64,000 nt of DNA from assembly GCA_036704825.1 (NCBI GenBank), contig JAUBSN010000007.1, forward strand, positions 62,001 through 126,000, given 5' to 3'. A program made the translations under genes and the position numbers. Shown in pieces: positions 40,121 through 50,739 of the stretch. This DNA is from Microcoleus sp036704825. GTDB lineage: Bacteria > Cyanobacteriota > Cyanobacteriia > Cyanobacteriales > Microcoleaceae. Position 1 is the stretch's first letter. Each line of letters opens with the position of its first letter. The notes under the pieces were generated by a model. That model worked only from the letters and a program-made list of their open reading frames with translations, did not search any database and was not told the origin of the DNA.

Positions 40121-41014
40121 ATGCTTTTAACAGATCCACTACAAGCGTTTGGAGCAATCTTCGGCCACAAACCTTCCACAAATAGATCGTCGATCGACCA
40201 CAAAACCAGTAAAAATTATTGGGAGGGGAATATTGAGTCCGCTGTAAACGAACAAATTGACTGGTACATCCAAGTGGAAATGCTAATGAGTAACGCTAAA
40301 TCTTCCTGCACCAATGAAGAGATTACTGCTTGGCTGCGGGGATTGCTGACAATTGCTTGGGCAGACGGCAACTTTGACGAATACGAGCAACAAATGATTG
40401 CGAATCTAACTCAGGATGAACTACATCCGATATCTTTTGAGGAGGCTTTTGAACCTATTTCCCCAGAGGAATTAGTCGCTGTGTTAGGGAAAGATACCGC
40501 CAAAGGCGAGGATTTTTTGAGGACAGCAGTCATGGTAGCCTTGGCAGACGGTACATACTCGCTCAGCGAAGACGAGGTAATCTACAAGTTTTGCACAGCT
40601 TTGGGTCAGAACGTAGAGGTAATAGAAGCTCTGCGACACACCATCGAAGACAGCAGGTGCGAGCCGCAGGGGCCCAGCAGCCAAATAGTCTTTGATGCGA
40701 ATGTCATCCCCGCAGCCGGAACACCCCTTTCATCTCCGCTACCCAAACCTCACCACAAAAATGTCCTGCAACCAGTCAAAGACTGGCTTGACGCCTGGGA
40801 AGTTCACGACCCCAGAGTCGCACACTTTGTCTGCAAAATGATTCCGCCGCAGTGTCCGTTTGAGCGAGATGTCGTGTTATTCGGACGCAAAATCGTGCAC
40901 ATTCCGGCGATGTGCAAGATTAACCCGCTTTACGAACAGTTGGTGGGGATGCGCTTTCGATCTCTCTGCTATTTGGCAGATGAATGTAAGGAAGATGTAT
41001 CGATATATTGTTAG
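40121..41014 (+). CDS. TerB-like plus Mo-dependent nitrogenase C-terminal (Mo-nitro_C) protein
   Basis: 297 aa. N-terminal half (about 60-185) is a helical TerB-like domain with two acidic repeats (LLTIAWADGNFDEYEQQMIA and AVMVALADGTYSLSEDEVIY), which in TerB bind divalent metal. The C-terminal 80 residues match the cyanobacterial Mo-nitro_C family: PVKDWLDAWEVHDPRVAHFV, CKMIPPQCPFERDVVLFGRK, HIPAMCKINPLYEQLVGMRF and SLCYLADEC, with conserved cysteines. Despite the family name no nitrogenase gene is seen here, and the domain is common in non-fixing strains. Function unknown; soluble. Confidence 0.88.
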   Translation: MLLTDPLQAFGAIFGHKPSTNRSSIDHKTSKNYWEGNIESAVNEQIDWYIQVEMLMSNAKSSCTNEEITAWLRGLLTIAWADGNFDEYEQQMIANLTQDELHPISFEEAFEPISPEELVAVLGKDTAKGEDFLRTAVMVALADGTYSLSEDEVIYKFCTALGQNVEVIEALRHTIEDSRCEPQGPSSQIVFDANVIPAAGTPLSSPLPKPHHKNVLQPVKDWLDAWEVHDPRVAHFVCKMIPPQCPFERDVVLFGRKIVHIPAMCKINPLYEQLVGMRFRSLCYLADECKEDVSIYC

Positions 41015-41100
41015 TTGTCAGTAGTTAGTTGTCAGTTGTCAGTAGCCATCCTTGTGAAATCTCGGATTAATCACTGTAACTATTAACAAATGACTACTAA

Positions 41101-41256
41101 TTAGCCCTCTTCTGTCACTTTCGGTAGAGATTATTATCCTACTCCTATTCTAATTAAAGTAGGGTGAGTCGCCGCCAGAATTCTGATTGTTTACGACTAT
41201 CAATGAGCGACGCACCATACCGCTATACTCTCGCCCGAAGTGACAAAAGAGAGTTA
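41101..41256. mobile_element. MITE-like family B, copy 1
   Basis: 156 bp with imperfect inverted ends TAGCCCTCTTCTGTCACTTT / rc of AAGTGACAAAAGAGAGTTA. It has an internal GTGAGTCGCC...GCGACGCACC hairpin. Same length and sequence, in inverse orientation, at 54891-55046 and 62822-62977. No coding capacity, no transposase seen. Target duplications could not be defined. Confidence 0.82.
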
Positions 41257-41266
41257 GTCCTGAACG

Positions 41267-41336
41267 CAAAAACCTGGTTTTTCTACCAAAAAACATCATG
41301 ACACCCATGCGCCCCAGTAGAAAAACCAGGTTTTTT
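41267..41336. terminator. Inverted repeat AACCTGGTTTTTCTAC / GTAGAAAAACCAGGTT
   Basis: Sixteen-base arms with a 34-base loop, ending in T residues on both strands. Similar A/T-tailed palindromes built on ACCCGGTTT are at 50184 and 56782; they look like a dispersed terminator-like family. Confidence 0.5.
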
Positions 41337-41672
41337 CAGTTTTTGTCGGTAAGTCTTCCTAATATCAAATCAGCTTGGATAATCCTACTTCAATAAAAGT
41401 TTTGGTACAATCCTAAATCTTTACAAACTATTAAAAATCGCCGATTGAGCAGCAGGACACCGCATTGTCGTTTCTATACAGATGCTCGCGTACAATCTCT
41501 GGCTCTGAACTACTTTTAAAAATTGGTATAATTATAATTTTCGGGCAACTGTAAATCGCGACTAAACTTGGCTGTCGTCTGCCGACCCGGACTAAAGAAA
41601 AAGAGAAATATGGTACTTGGATCTGGTATCATAATAACTAATGACTAATGACTGTTGACTGTTGACTAAATT

Positions 41673-42713
41673 ATGCAATTTATCGATCGAGCAGATATTC
41701 AAGTCGCAGCCGGCAAAGGCGGCGACGGTATGGTAGCTTTTCGCAGAGAAAAGTACGTACCGGCGGGCGGGCCCAGCGGCGGCACCGGCGGGCGGGGCGG
41801 TTCTGTGTTTGTGGTAGCGGTGGAAAGCCTGCAAACGCTGCTAGATTTTCAGTACAACCGGATTTTTAAAGCCGAAGACGGGAAGCGGGGCGCGCCGAAG
41901 AATATGACCGGGGCTTCGGGGGACGATCGCACGATCGAAGTTCCCTGCGGTACAGTAGTTTACGACGCGGAAACTCAGGCAATCTTAGCGGATTTAGTAA
42001 CGCCCGGACAGACTTTTTGCGTGGCCAAAGGCGGCAAAGGCGGTTTGGGAAACAAGTGTTTTTTGACCAATTCCAACCGCGCTCCAGATTATGCGATGCC
42101 GGGAAAAGAAGGAGAACACAAATTTTTGCGTTTGGAATTGAAGCTATTAGCTGAAGTGGGAATTCTCGGGATGCCAAATGCTGGCAAATCCACCTTAATT
42201 TCAGCTTTGTCTGCGGCGCGCCCCAAGATAGCAGATTATCCGTTTACAACTTTAGTCCCGAATTTGGGCGTAGTCAGAAAACCGACTGGCGACGGTACGG
42301 TGTTTGCAGACATTCCGGGATTGATTGAGGGAGCTCACGAAGGTGCTGGTTTGGGTTACGAGTTTTTGCGGCACATCGAACGAACTCGGTTGTTGCTGCA
42401 CTTGATTGATATTACGGATGAAGATCCGATCGCCAATTATGTGACAATTCAGGAAGAATTGAAGGCTTACAGGCGTGGTTTAGCCGAAAAACCGCAGATT
42501 TTGGCTTTTAATAAAGTAGATGCGATCGACCTCGAAAGCGAAGAAATCCGTAATTTAATCAGCCGACTTAAAGAAATTAGCGGCGCTCCTGTTTTGTTGA
42601 TTTCCGCCGTTAGCAGACTTGGATTGGATGAATTGATGCAGCAAGTGTGGCAAAAACTCGACGAGATGAACGAAAAAGAGGCGGAGGCGCTCTCAGCAGT
42701 CGGAGTCTCGTAG
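41673..42713 (+). CDS. obgE: Obg/CgtA family ribosome-associated GTPase
   Basis: 346 aa. The N-terminal glycine-rich Obg fold (1-158) has AGKGGDGMVAFRREKYVPAGGP, GGRGGSVFVVA and CVAKGGKGGLGNKCFLTNSNRAP. The G domain (160-330) has G1 GMPNAGKSTLIS, switch I YPFTTLVPNLGVV, G3 DIPGLIEGAHEGAGLG, G4 FNKVDAID and G5 SAVSRLG. It lacks the extra C-terminal domain of some Obg proteins, as usual in cyanobacteria. Acts in 50S ribosome maturation and stress response in the cytoplasm. Heptamer repeats (TGACTAA/TGTTGAC) end a few bases before the ATG. Confidence 0.97.
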   Translation: MQFIDRADIQVAAGKGGDGMVAFRREKYVPAGGPSGGTGGRGGSVFVVAVESLQTLLDFQYNRIFKAEDGKRGAPKNMTGASGDDRTIEVPCGTVVYDAETQAILADLVTPGQTFCVAKGGKGGLGNKCFLTNSNRAPDYAMPGKEGEHKFLRLELKLLAEVGILGMPNAGKSTLISALSAARPKIADYPFTTLVPNLGVVRKPTGDGTVFADIPGLIEGAHEGAGLGYEFLRHIERTRLLLHLIDITDEDPIANYVTIQEELKAYRRGLAEKPQILAFNKVDAIDLESEEIRNLISRLKEISGAPVLLISAVSRLGLDELMQQVWQKLDEMNEKEAEALSAVGVS

Positions 42714-42987
42714 ACAGAAGTCTGATTTATGAGAATTTGCGGGAACCGGTAGGTGTTTTTTTGAGGGGGTCAAGTTTTTCGGCTGTATCGATTGTACAGC
42801 AAGGGTTTGAGGTACTTTGCCGAAAAAAACGGTTCTCGCAAACGCTGTAATGCTTGCTGTGAGGGGTTTTGAGGGCTGTTGAAAAAGTTGCCTCTTGACA
42901 GGTCGGTGGCTGAAATGATACTTTTGTGATCGAGTATCGCAACTGCACCTTGAAAACTAAATACTGTAAGCCTTTCAAACACAGGCT
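42714..42987 (+). promoter_or_regulatory. CRISPR leader with probable promoter
   Basis: 274 bases between obgE and the first repeat, G/T-rich with several GAGGGG/GAGGGCT segments and an AT-rich end. TTGACA at 42895-42900 and TACTTT at 42919-42924 (18-base spacer) form a promoter pointing into the array. Placement at this side agrees with the repeat orientation. Confidence 0.65.
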
Positions 42988-45900
42988 GCCGCAATAAACC
43001 TAAACCCCTATCAGGGATTGAAACGGGCAATAACAAACCAGATGATTATCAACGAATCTAGAAGAGCCGCGCCGCAATAAACCTAAACCCCTATCAGGGA
43101 TTGAAACCAATAAACTTGGGCTTAACCCAGTTTTGTAACTCGGCTTTGACGCATAGCCCTAATCGCCCAAGCGTGGCGTAAATCGTGCCGCAATAAACCT
43201 AAACCCCTATCAGGGATTGAAACCAATAAACTTGGGCTTAACCCAGTTTTGTAACTCGGCTTTNNNNNNNNNNNNNNNNNNNNNNNNNNNNNNNNNNNNN
43301 NNNNNNNNNNNNNNNNNNNNNNNNNNNNNNNNNNNNNNNNNNNNNNNNNNNNNNNNNNNNNNNGACGCCGCAATAAACCTAAACCCCTATCAGGGATTGA
43401 AACGATAGAATTTTTGAGAATCAACCAAGGGAATTCAGCGCCGCAATAAACCTAAACCCCTATCAGGGATTGAAACAGATTATGAAGAGGAAGAGATAAA
43501 AGAGCCAGGCCGCAATAAACCTAAACCCCTATCAGGGATTGAAACAACTTGAGATTTAGCTTTGGTAGCATTATTCCTCGCCGCAATAAACCTAAACCCC
43601 TATCAGGGATTGAAACTTGCATTTGGAGCAAAGCAAGAAGTTCGAGCTTGGCGCCGCAATAAACCTAAACCCCTATCAGGGATTGAAACTGGTTGTTTCT
43701 GGTATTTTGGTGGTGCGGCGCGATCGCTGGCCGCAATAAACCTAAACCCCTATCAGGGATTGAAACTTTTAGAAATACTCAGTTACGTCCGACTGAGCCC
43801 AGTAAGCCGCAATAAACCTAAACCCCTATCAGGGATTGAAACTCAAACAGTAGCGCTAGCTTCAGCGAATTATTGGTGCAGCCGCAATAAACCTAAACCC
43901 CTATCAGGGATTGAAACTTGAGGAGTTGTTTGATTCCGAGTCAGAGGCGATCGAGCCGCAATAAACCTAAACCCCTATCAGGGATTGAAACAACTCTTCT
44001 AAGGTTAAAATATGGACTTTAGTTGGCCGCAATAAACCTAAACCCCTATCAGGGATTGAAACCAACTTGAAAACCAAATGAAACAGCTTAAGGCCGAGCC
44101 GCAATAAACCTAAACCCCTATCAGGGATTGAAACGGGCAATCGGCGCCAGTGCATCCAACCAAACTTCTTGAGCCGCAATAAACCTAAACCCCTATCAGG
44201 GATTGAAACGAGATAGAAGGAAACTTTTATCAGATTTCCAAATGCCGCAATAAACCTAAACCCCTATCAGGGATTGAAACGCCCAAATAATGATCGTATT
44301 CGTGCAGTCTGTCGGTTCCTGCCGCAATAAACCTAAACCCCTATCAGGGATTGAAACAAGATATTGGCGCTGAGATTAGCAAGCAAAAATTGGCCGCAAT
44401 AAACCTAAACCCCTATCAGGGATTGAAACTGTCTATCTCGCCACCGACAGTTTGCCCCTTAAATTCGGCCGCAATAAACCTAAACCCCTATCAGGGATTG
44501 AAACGTCTCCCTGTGGCGGTTTGTCTTCAGGTAGAGTGACTGTGCCGCAATAAACCTAAACCCCTATCAGGGATTGAAACTTAACTTCTTTCCATTTTTG
44601 TCAATATCGATATGGGCCGCAATAAACCTAAACCCCTATCAGGGATTGAAACAAATATTTGATTTTTAGCGCCACGCATTGCCCTTGAGCCGCAATAAAC
44701 CTAAACCCCTATCAGGGATTGAAACACAGCAAGAGCAAATTAAGGGTCAAATTTACCAGCAGGCCGCAATAAACCTAAACCCCTATCAGGGATTGAAACT
44801 CCCAATCTTCGTTTTCCGTCCAATCAGGTTTGTCATGCCGCAATAAACCTAAACCCCTATCAGGGATTGAAACGAGACGTTATCTGCGATCGCCTCAGCC
44901 GGGTTCCGATACCCGATGCCGCAATAAACCTAAACCCCTATCAGGGATTGAAACTTAGCCATTGGGAAGGTGATTATTCTGATTACTCTGAAGAGCCGCA
45001 ATAAACCTAAACCCCTATCAGGGATTGAAACCAAGATAACAGCCTTCGATCCATCTATTTTGCCTAGCCGCAATAAACCTAAACCCCTATCAGGGATTGA
45101 AACTTAAATGAGTCGCAATTCCGTTGATAAAAAATGAGTGCCGCAATAAACCTAAACCCCTATCAGGGATTGAAACAATCGATCCGATCTCCCACCTTTT
45201 TTTTTATTCTGCCGCAATAAACCTAAACCCCTATCAGGGATTGAAACAATATTCAGCTCGTCTGCAGGGCGCTGGCGGTTTGAGCCGCAATAAACCTAAA
45301 CCCCTATCAGGGATTGAAACGCTGCCCTTTGTCTTGCGGTTCAACAGAATCGGATAGCGCCGCAATAAACCTAAACCCCTATCAGGGATTGAAACTTATT
45401 TTTGTTGTTGATGTTGTTGATGTTGTTGATGCCGCAATAAACCTAAACCCCTATCAGGGATTGAAACGAACTTGCGATCGCCTTCGCTTTCCTTCGTAAA
45501 AGCGCCGCAATAAACCTAAACCCCTATCAGGGATTGAAACGGAAGGGCAGAACCTGCAACTTAAAATCAAAACGCCGCAATAAACCTAAACCCCTATCAG
45601 GGATTGAAACAGACCAAAGAAAGCTAACGATAAGTGATATCAAAGCCGCAATAAACCTAAACCCCTATCAGGGATTGAAACTCTGCTTGCCTTTTGCTGG
45701 AAAAACCAACTGAACGCCGCAATAAACCTAAACCCCTATCAGGGATTGAAACAGCGCTATTGTCCAGCAAGTTGTGCAGGGCGCAAAGCCGCAATAAACC
45801 TAAACCCCTATCAGGGATTGAAACACTCGCTTTAATGTTACGAATCATTAGGATGTTTATTAGCCGCAATAAACCTAAACCCCTATCAGGGATTGAAACA

Positions 45901-48900
45901 CCGTACCCCCCTTGCGCTCTGCCAGGGAGATGAGGCCGCAATAAACCTAAACCCCTATCAGGGATTGAAACTTTACGGTTTGCCTGGTCGGGGAAAAAGT
46001 TTGTTGATGGCCGCAATAAACCTAAACCCCTATCAGGGATTGAAACATATCATACCAGATATAAAGTTTTGTAAAGAACTAGCCGCAATAAACCTAAACC
46101 CCTATCAGGGATTGAAACAAGGTTGCTACAATCTAAAATCTTGATGGCAAGCTTAGCCGCAATAAACCTAAACCCCTATCAGGGATTGAAACCCTTGCAC
46201 TCCTCCTAATTGCAATGGCAAGAAAGCCGCAATAAACCTAAACCCCTATCAGGGATTGAAACCCTTAAAGGTAATTTTGGGGTCGGAATCGGCAGCCAAA
46301 ATGCCGCAATAAACCTAAACCCCTATCAGGGATTGAAACAGATTCAATTACAGGGTGAAGGTTATGTTCTGCTATGCCGCAATAAACCTAAACCCCTATC
46401 AGGGATTGAAACGGAATAAATAACGCCACTGCCATTTACAAATTCCAGCCGCAATAAACCTAAACCCCTATCAGGGATTGAAACATTTTTTCATAATCTT
46501 CCTTATTCTCAAGAAGTACAGCCGCAATAAACCTAAACCCCTATCAGGGATTGAAACACATCTGCCCTGAAATTATGCACCGGTGAACTAGAAAGCCGCA
46601 ATAAACCTAAACCCCTATCAGGGATTGAAACGGACAGTACGCTCTAGAACAGGAGGACAAATGCCTAGCCGCAATAAACCTAAACCCCTATCAGGGATTG
46701 AAACTTGTTAATACCCAAATCATCTATTCTAAAATAATGCCGCAATAAACCTAAACCCCTATCAGGGATTGAAACTTCATTACCAGAAAACATCCAGACA
46801 GTACGTAATTTCGCCGCAATAAACCTAAACCCCTATCAGGGATTGAAACGAGCTATACACATTTATGATGGCGCGAGTCCATTCCGCCGCAATAAACCTA
46901 AACCCCTATCAGGGATTGAAACATTTTATTGATGTAGATTACGACGTGGAAATGGCCGCAATAAACCTAAACCCCTATCAGGGATTGAAACTGATGCCGT
47001 TTCGCTTACTTGGCAGCAGTAGCGATCGCCGGCCGCAATAAACCTAAACCCCTATCAGGGATTGAAACAGTACCGATCGCCCGCCGTAATTAATCTTGCA
47101 CAAAAGCCGCAATAAACCTAAACCCCTATCAGGGATTGAAACAGCCATTATTTAAAGGTAATGAGTAATGAGTAGAGTTAAGCCGCAATAAACCTAAACC
47201 CCTATCAGGGATTGAAACATAGATTTACTAGGGATGACTAGGATAACTTACCAGGTAGCCGCAATAAACCTAAACCCCTATCAGGGATTGAAACATAGAG
47301 ACGCCCTTCATACGACTGGGAATATTCTGCCGCAATAAACCTAAACCCCTATCAGGGATTGAAACGTGTTCTGTAGTTGGGAAGGTAGAGGAGTTTTTGG
47401 CCGCAATAAACCTAAACCCCTATCAGGGATTGAAACATCGCTTACCACGGAAAATGTGGACTGTATTGCTACGCCGCAATAAACCTAAACCCCTATCAGG
47501 GATTGAAACCGAGCAAAACTCAATGCTGCGATTGACGCAGACATGCCGCAATAAACCTAAACCCCTATCAGGGATTGAAACTCTAGGGTTGCTGGAAAAA
47601 GGGCTGGGACATAACGCCGCAATAAACCTAAACCCCTATCAGGGATTGAAACGATATCGATCCACAAGTCTCAGGGTTCAGAATTCCCCGTAGGCCGCAA
47701 TAAACCTAAACCCCTATCAGGGATTGAAACACTGGACCCCTTTCTAATGGCATTATGGCTGTGGGCCGCAATAAACCTAAACCCCTATCAGGGATTGAAA
47801 CTAAAAGTGTGTGAGGTGGTACCTATAACGCCAAGCCGCAATAAACCTAAACCCCTATCAGGGATTGAAACTTTAAGTCAGCGAGCAAAGCGTTTAGGAC
47901 TCCGAGAGGCCGCAATAAACCTAAACCCCTATCAGGGATTGAAACAAAATACCGCCGCCCCGAGTTTTTACAAAACTGGCCGCAATAAACCTAAACCCCT
48001 ATCAGGGATTGAAACTGCCTGTCAATAGCTGCGATCCGCAAGCAGCCGCAGCCGCAATAAACCTAAACCCCTATCAGGGATTGAAACTCGCTATTCCGAC
48101 AGGCTTAGCGATATTTTTTTGCGCCGCAATAAACCTAAACCCCTATCAGGGATTGAAACTCAGAGATATCGTGACAGTGGATTATGGTGCAGGCAATGCC
48201 GCAATAAACCTAAACCCCTATCAGGGATTGAAACTTGCCATTAGGCGTAAGTTCTCCAATTAATACTGCCGCAATAAACCTAAACCCCTATCAGGGATTG
48301 AAACTCTTGATGCGACTCCGATTTGTGGGCGATCGAGCCGCAATAAACCTAAACCCCTATCAGGGATTGAAACGCGATCGTCCCGCGCCCTCCAAATGCT
48401 TGCCTGAAGCCGCAATAAACCTAAACCCCTATCAGGGATTGAAACTTTTTCCTTGCACCCGTTAGTACCGCCGCAAACCGGCCGCAATAAACCTAAACCC
48501 CTATCAGGGATTGAAACAATCTTTTTTGCTGTGCAAGGACACGATGCAGCGGAATGCAATGCCGCAATAAACCTAAACCCCTATCAGGGATTGAAACGTG
48601 TGAGCTACCACTTCTTTCAATGCTAAAAATTCTCCAGTGCCGCAATAAACCTAAACCCCTATCAGGGATTGAAACCCGGCGATAACTATTCCTACACTCA
48701 TAAAATCCTGCCGCAATAAACCTAAACCCCTATCAGGGATTGAAACGTGATTAATCACCGAGAAAGTATGGCGTTTCGCTACACACGCCGCAATAAACCT
48801 AAACCCCTATCAGGGATTGAAACAAGTGTGCTCCGCCGCCTAAAGGGGCCAAATCTGCCGCAATAAACCTAAACCCCTATCAGGGATTGAAACTGGTACT

Positions 48901-50143
48901 TGTTGTGCTATCTCAAGTGAAGGCGGAAAGCCGCAATAAACCTAAACCCCTATCAGGGATTGAAACATGACAAGGAACGCAGACACATTCCACGCTCAAA
49001 TGATGCCGCAATAAACCTAAACCCCTATCAGGGATTGAAACCTCTGAAAGGGGAAATTTATTGATTTATCGATTCTTAGGCTCATGCCGCAATAAACCTA
49101 AACCCCTATCAGGGATTGAAACCTCTGAAAGTAATTTCCATTATCAATCCTTTTCTCGCCGCAATAAACCTAAACCCCTATCAGGGATTGAAACATAGAG
49201 GTAATAAAATTTCCTACTATTTCTACTGAGCCGCAATAAACCTAAACCCCTATCAGGGATTGAAACTTTTAGTTTCGTAAGTTTTGGTCATCTTTCTCCT
49301 GCCGCAATAAACCTAAACCCCTATCAGGGATTGAAACCCGCTTGTAACCAGCATCAAACAGGTGTACTTGGGCCGCAATAAACCTAAACCCCTATCAGGG
49401 ATTGAAACTAATCTAAATCTTCAAGTATCTTAGGAGTAAACTTAGCCGCAATAAACCTAAACCCCTATCAGGGATTGAAACTGATAAATGTATTGGTAAA
49501 GCTATCCTACATAATGATAAGGGCCGCAATAAACCTAAACCCCTATCAGGGATTGAAACAAAATCTCCTCCTGAGATAGAGGAGTTTTAATTGAGCGCCG
49601 CAATAAACCTAAACCCCTATCAGGGATTGAAACTTTCGCAGACAGCAAAGGTTATTTTCAAGTCCTAGCCGCAATAAACCTAAACCCCTATCAGGGATTG
49701 AAACGAGTTCTTCGTAGTCTGGAGTGCGCGTCGGTACTCCGCCGCAATAAACCTAAACCCCTATCAGGGATTGAAACTCTCTCAAGATTTGGAAACTCAG
49801 ACTGTGCAAGGGCCGCAATAAACCTAAACCCCTATCAGGGATTGAAACACCAGGATTTCAATTGCAACGTCAGCGAGTGCGTCTGGCCGCAATAAACCTA
49901 AACCCCTATCAGGGATTGAAACAGCGCTGTATTTGTGTCCAAAAGACCTCCTACTAGGCCGCAATAAACCTAAACCCCTATCAGGGATTGAAACAAAACA
50001 TCAATAGAATTGATAGCAAAAACGGCAGCTCCAGCCGCAATAAACCTAAACCCCTATCAGGGATTGAAACAAGAGCAACTTCGGATAGGGCGATCGTTGA
50101 AACTGCGCCGCAATAAACCTAAACCCCTATCAGGGATTGAAAC
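42988..50143 (+). CRISPR. CRISPR array, 96 visible repeats of 37 bp
   Basis: I counted 96 copies of a 37-bp repeat, from 42988-43024 to 50107-50143, starting GCCGCAATAAACCTAAACCC and ending CTATCAGGGATTGAAAC, interrupted only by a 100-N gap. Spacers are mostly 32-44 bp and, apart from one duplicated leader-proximal spacer, all appear different. The repeat RNA contains the small hairpin CCCU-AUC-AGGG followed by AUUGAAAC, the 8-base handle left by Cas6 in type I and III systems, so transcription is rightwards from the leader at 42714-42987. Repeats look identical along the array, including the distal one. No cas gene lies within 43 kb upstream or 14 kb downstream, so processing must be in trans. 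Short peptide frames over the array (NKPKPLSGIET, AINLNPYQGLK) are artefacts. Confidence 0.99.
43264..43363. other. Assembly gap of 100 N within the CRISPR array
   Basis: A run of exactly 100 N between repeat 3 and repeat 4, right after 40 bases that duplicate the start of the preceding spacer. Length of missing array is unknown. Confidence 0.99.
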
Positions 50144-50183
50144 TTTCGGAAGTATTCAGGAAGTCCTGGACGAATCAACACCA

Positions 50184-50247
50184 AGAAACCGGGTTTTTTA
50201 CGGTTTCTGGGGCTGTAACAAAGTATTTCGTCAAAAACCCGGTTTCT
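50184..50247. terminator. Inverted repeat AGAAACCGGGTTTTT / AAAAACCCGGTTTCT
   Basis: Fifteen-base perfect arms with T-rich ends on both strands, placed between the end of the CRISPR array and a convergent gene; could stop transcription from both sides. Same family as 56782-56847. Confidence 0.6.
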
Positions 50248-50276
50248 GAGTACCGGTGAGTAAGTCGCAAGTATGG

Positions 50277-50678
50277 TTAAATTCCGCTTGACTCGCGAAT
50301 TCGCCCGTTGTAATCTACTCTCACCCTCCCATCTTGAGAAACCGTAACAACCGTCTCTACCGTATAGACAGACGAACCAGGCTTGGAACCCTTAAAAGTA
50401 AAAGTCCAAGTTCCATCGCCATTGTCAACGAACGGCGATTCCTTAGAAGTACCGTGCATAGAAGCTTCCGCTCGATAGTTCCCTAAACCCCCATTAGCCC
50501 TTTCTGCTGCTTGACGGGCTAAGTTTTTTGCCCGATTGAGTTCGATATTATTGTTGATCGCTCTCACGCCGTCGGTCTCATATTCAGGAGCAGGATTAGC
50601 ATTACTCAAGGTGGGGGATACTCCCACAGCTAAAGTTGAGAGCGCTACCAGACAAGCAAGGCGGATGTTGAGTTTCAT
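50277..50678 (-). CDS. Small secreted protein, conserved in cyanobacteria
   Basis: 133 aa. A signal peptide (MKLNIRLACLVALSTLAVGV...NA, cleavage near residue 28) is followed by a helical part (VRAINNNIELNRAKNLARQAAERANGGL) and a beta-rich domain with DGTWTFTFKG and YTVETVVTVSQDGRVRVDYNGRIR, which looks like a small periplasmic beta-sandwich. No catalytic motif is evident. It lies 61 bases downstream of the serine hydrolase gene on the same strand and might be cotranscribed. Function unknown. Confidence 0.82.
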   Translation of the reverse strand: MKLNIRLACLVALSTLAVGVSPTLSNANPAPEYETDGVRAINNNIELNRAKNLARQAAERANGGLGNYRAEASMHGTSKESPFVDNGDGTWTFTFKGSKPGSSVYTVETVVTVSQDGRVRVDYNGRIRESSGI

Positions 50679-50739
50679 AATACAAACTGATTTTTTGATA
50701 AAGCCTACAACACTAGCCGGAAAAAACCCGGTTAAATTT

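Noticed and set aside
49042..49157. Two neighbouring spacers both starting CTCTGAAAG
   Set aside because: Nine shared bases are not enough to show a common origin; the remainder differs.
43562..50249. Short frames on both strands with NKPKPLSGIET, AINLNPYQGLK or VSIPDRGLGLLR
   Set aside because: These are translations of the CRISPR repeat and not proteins.
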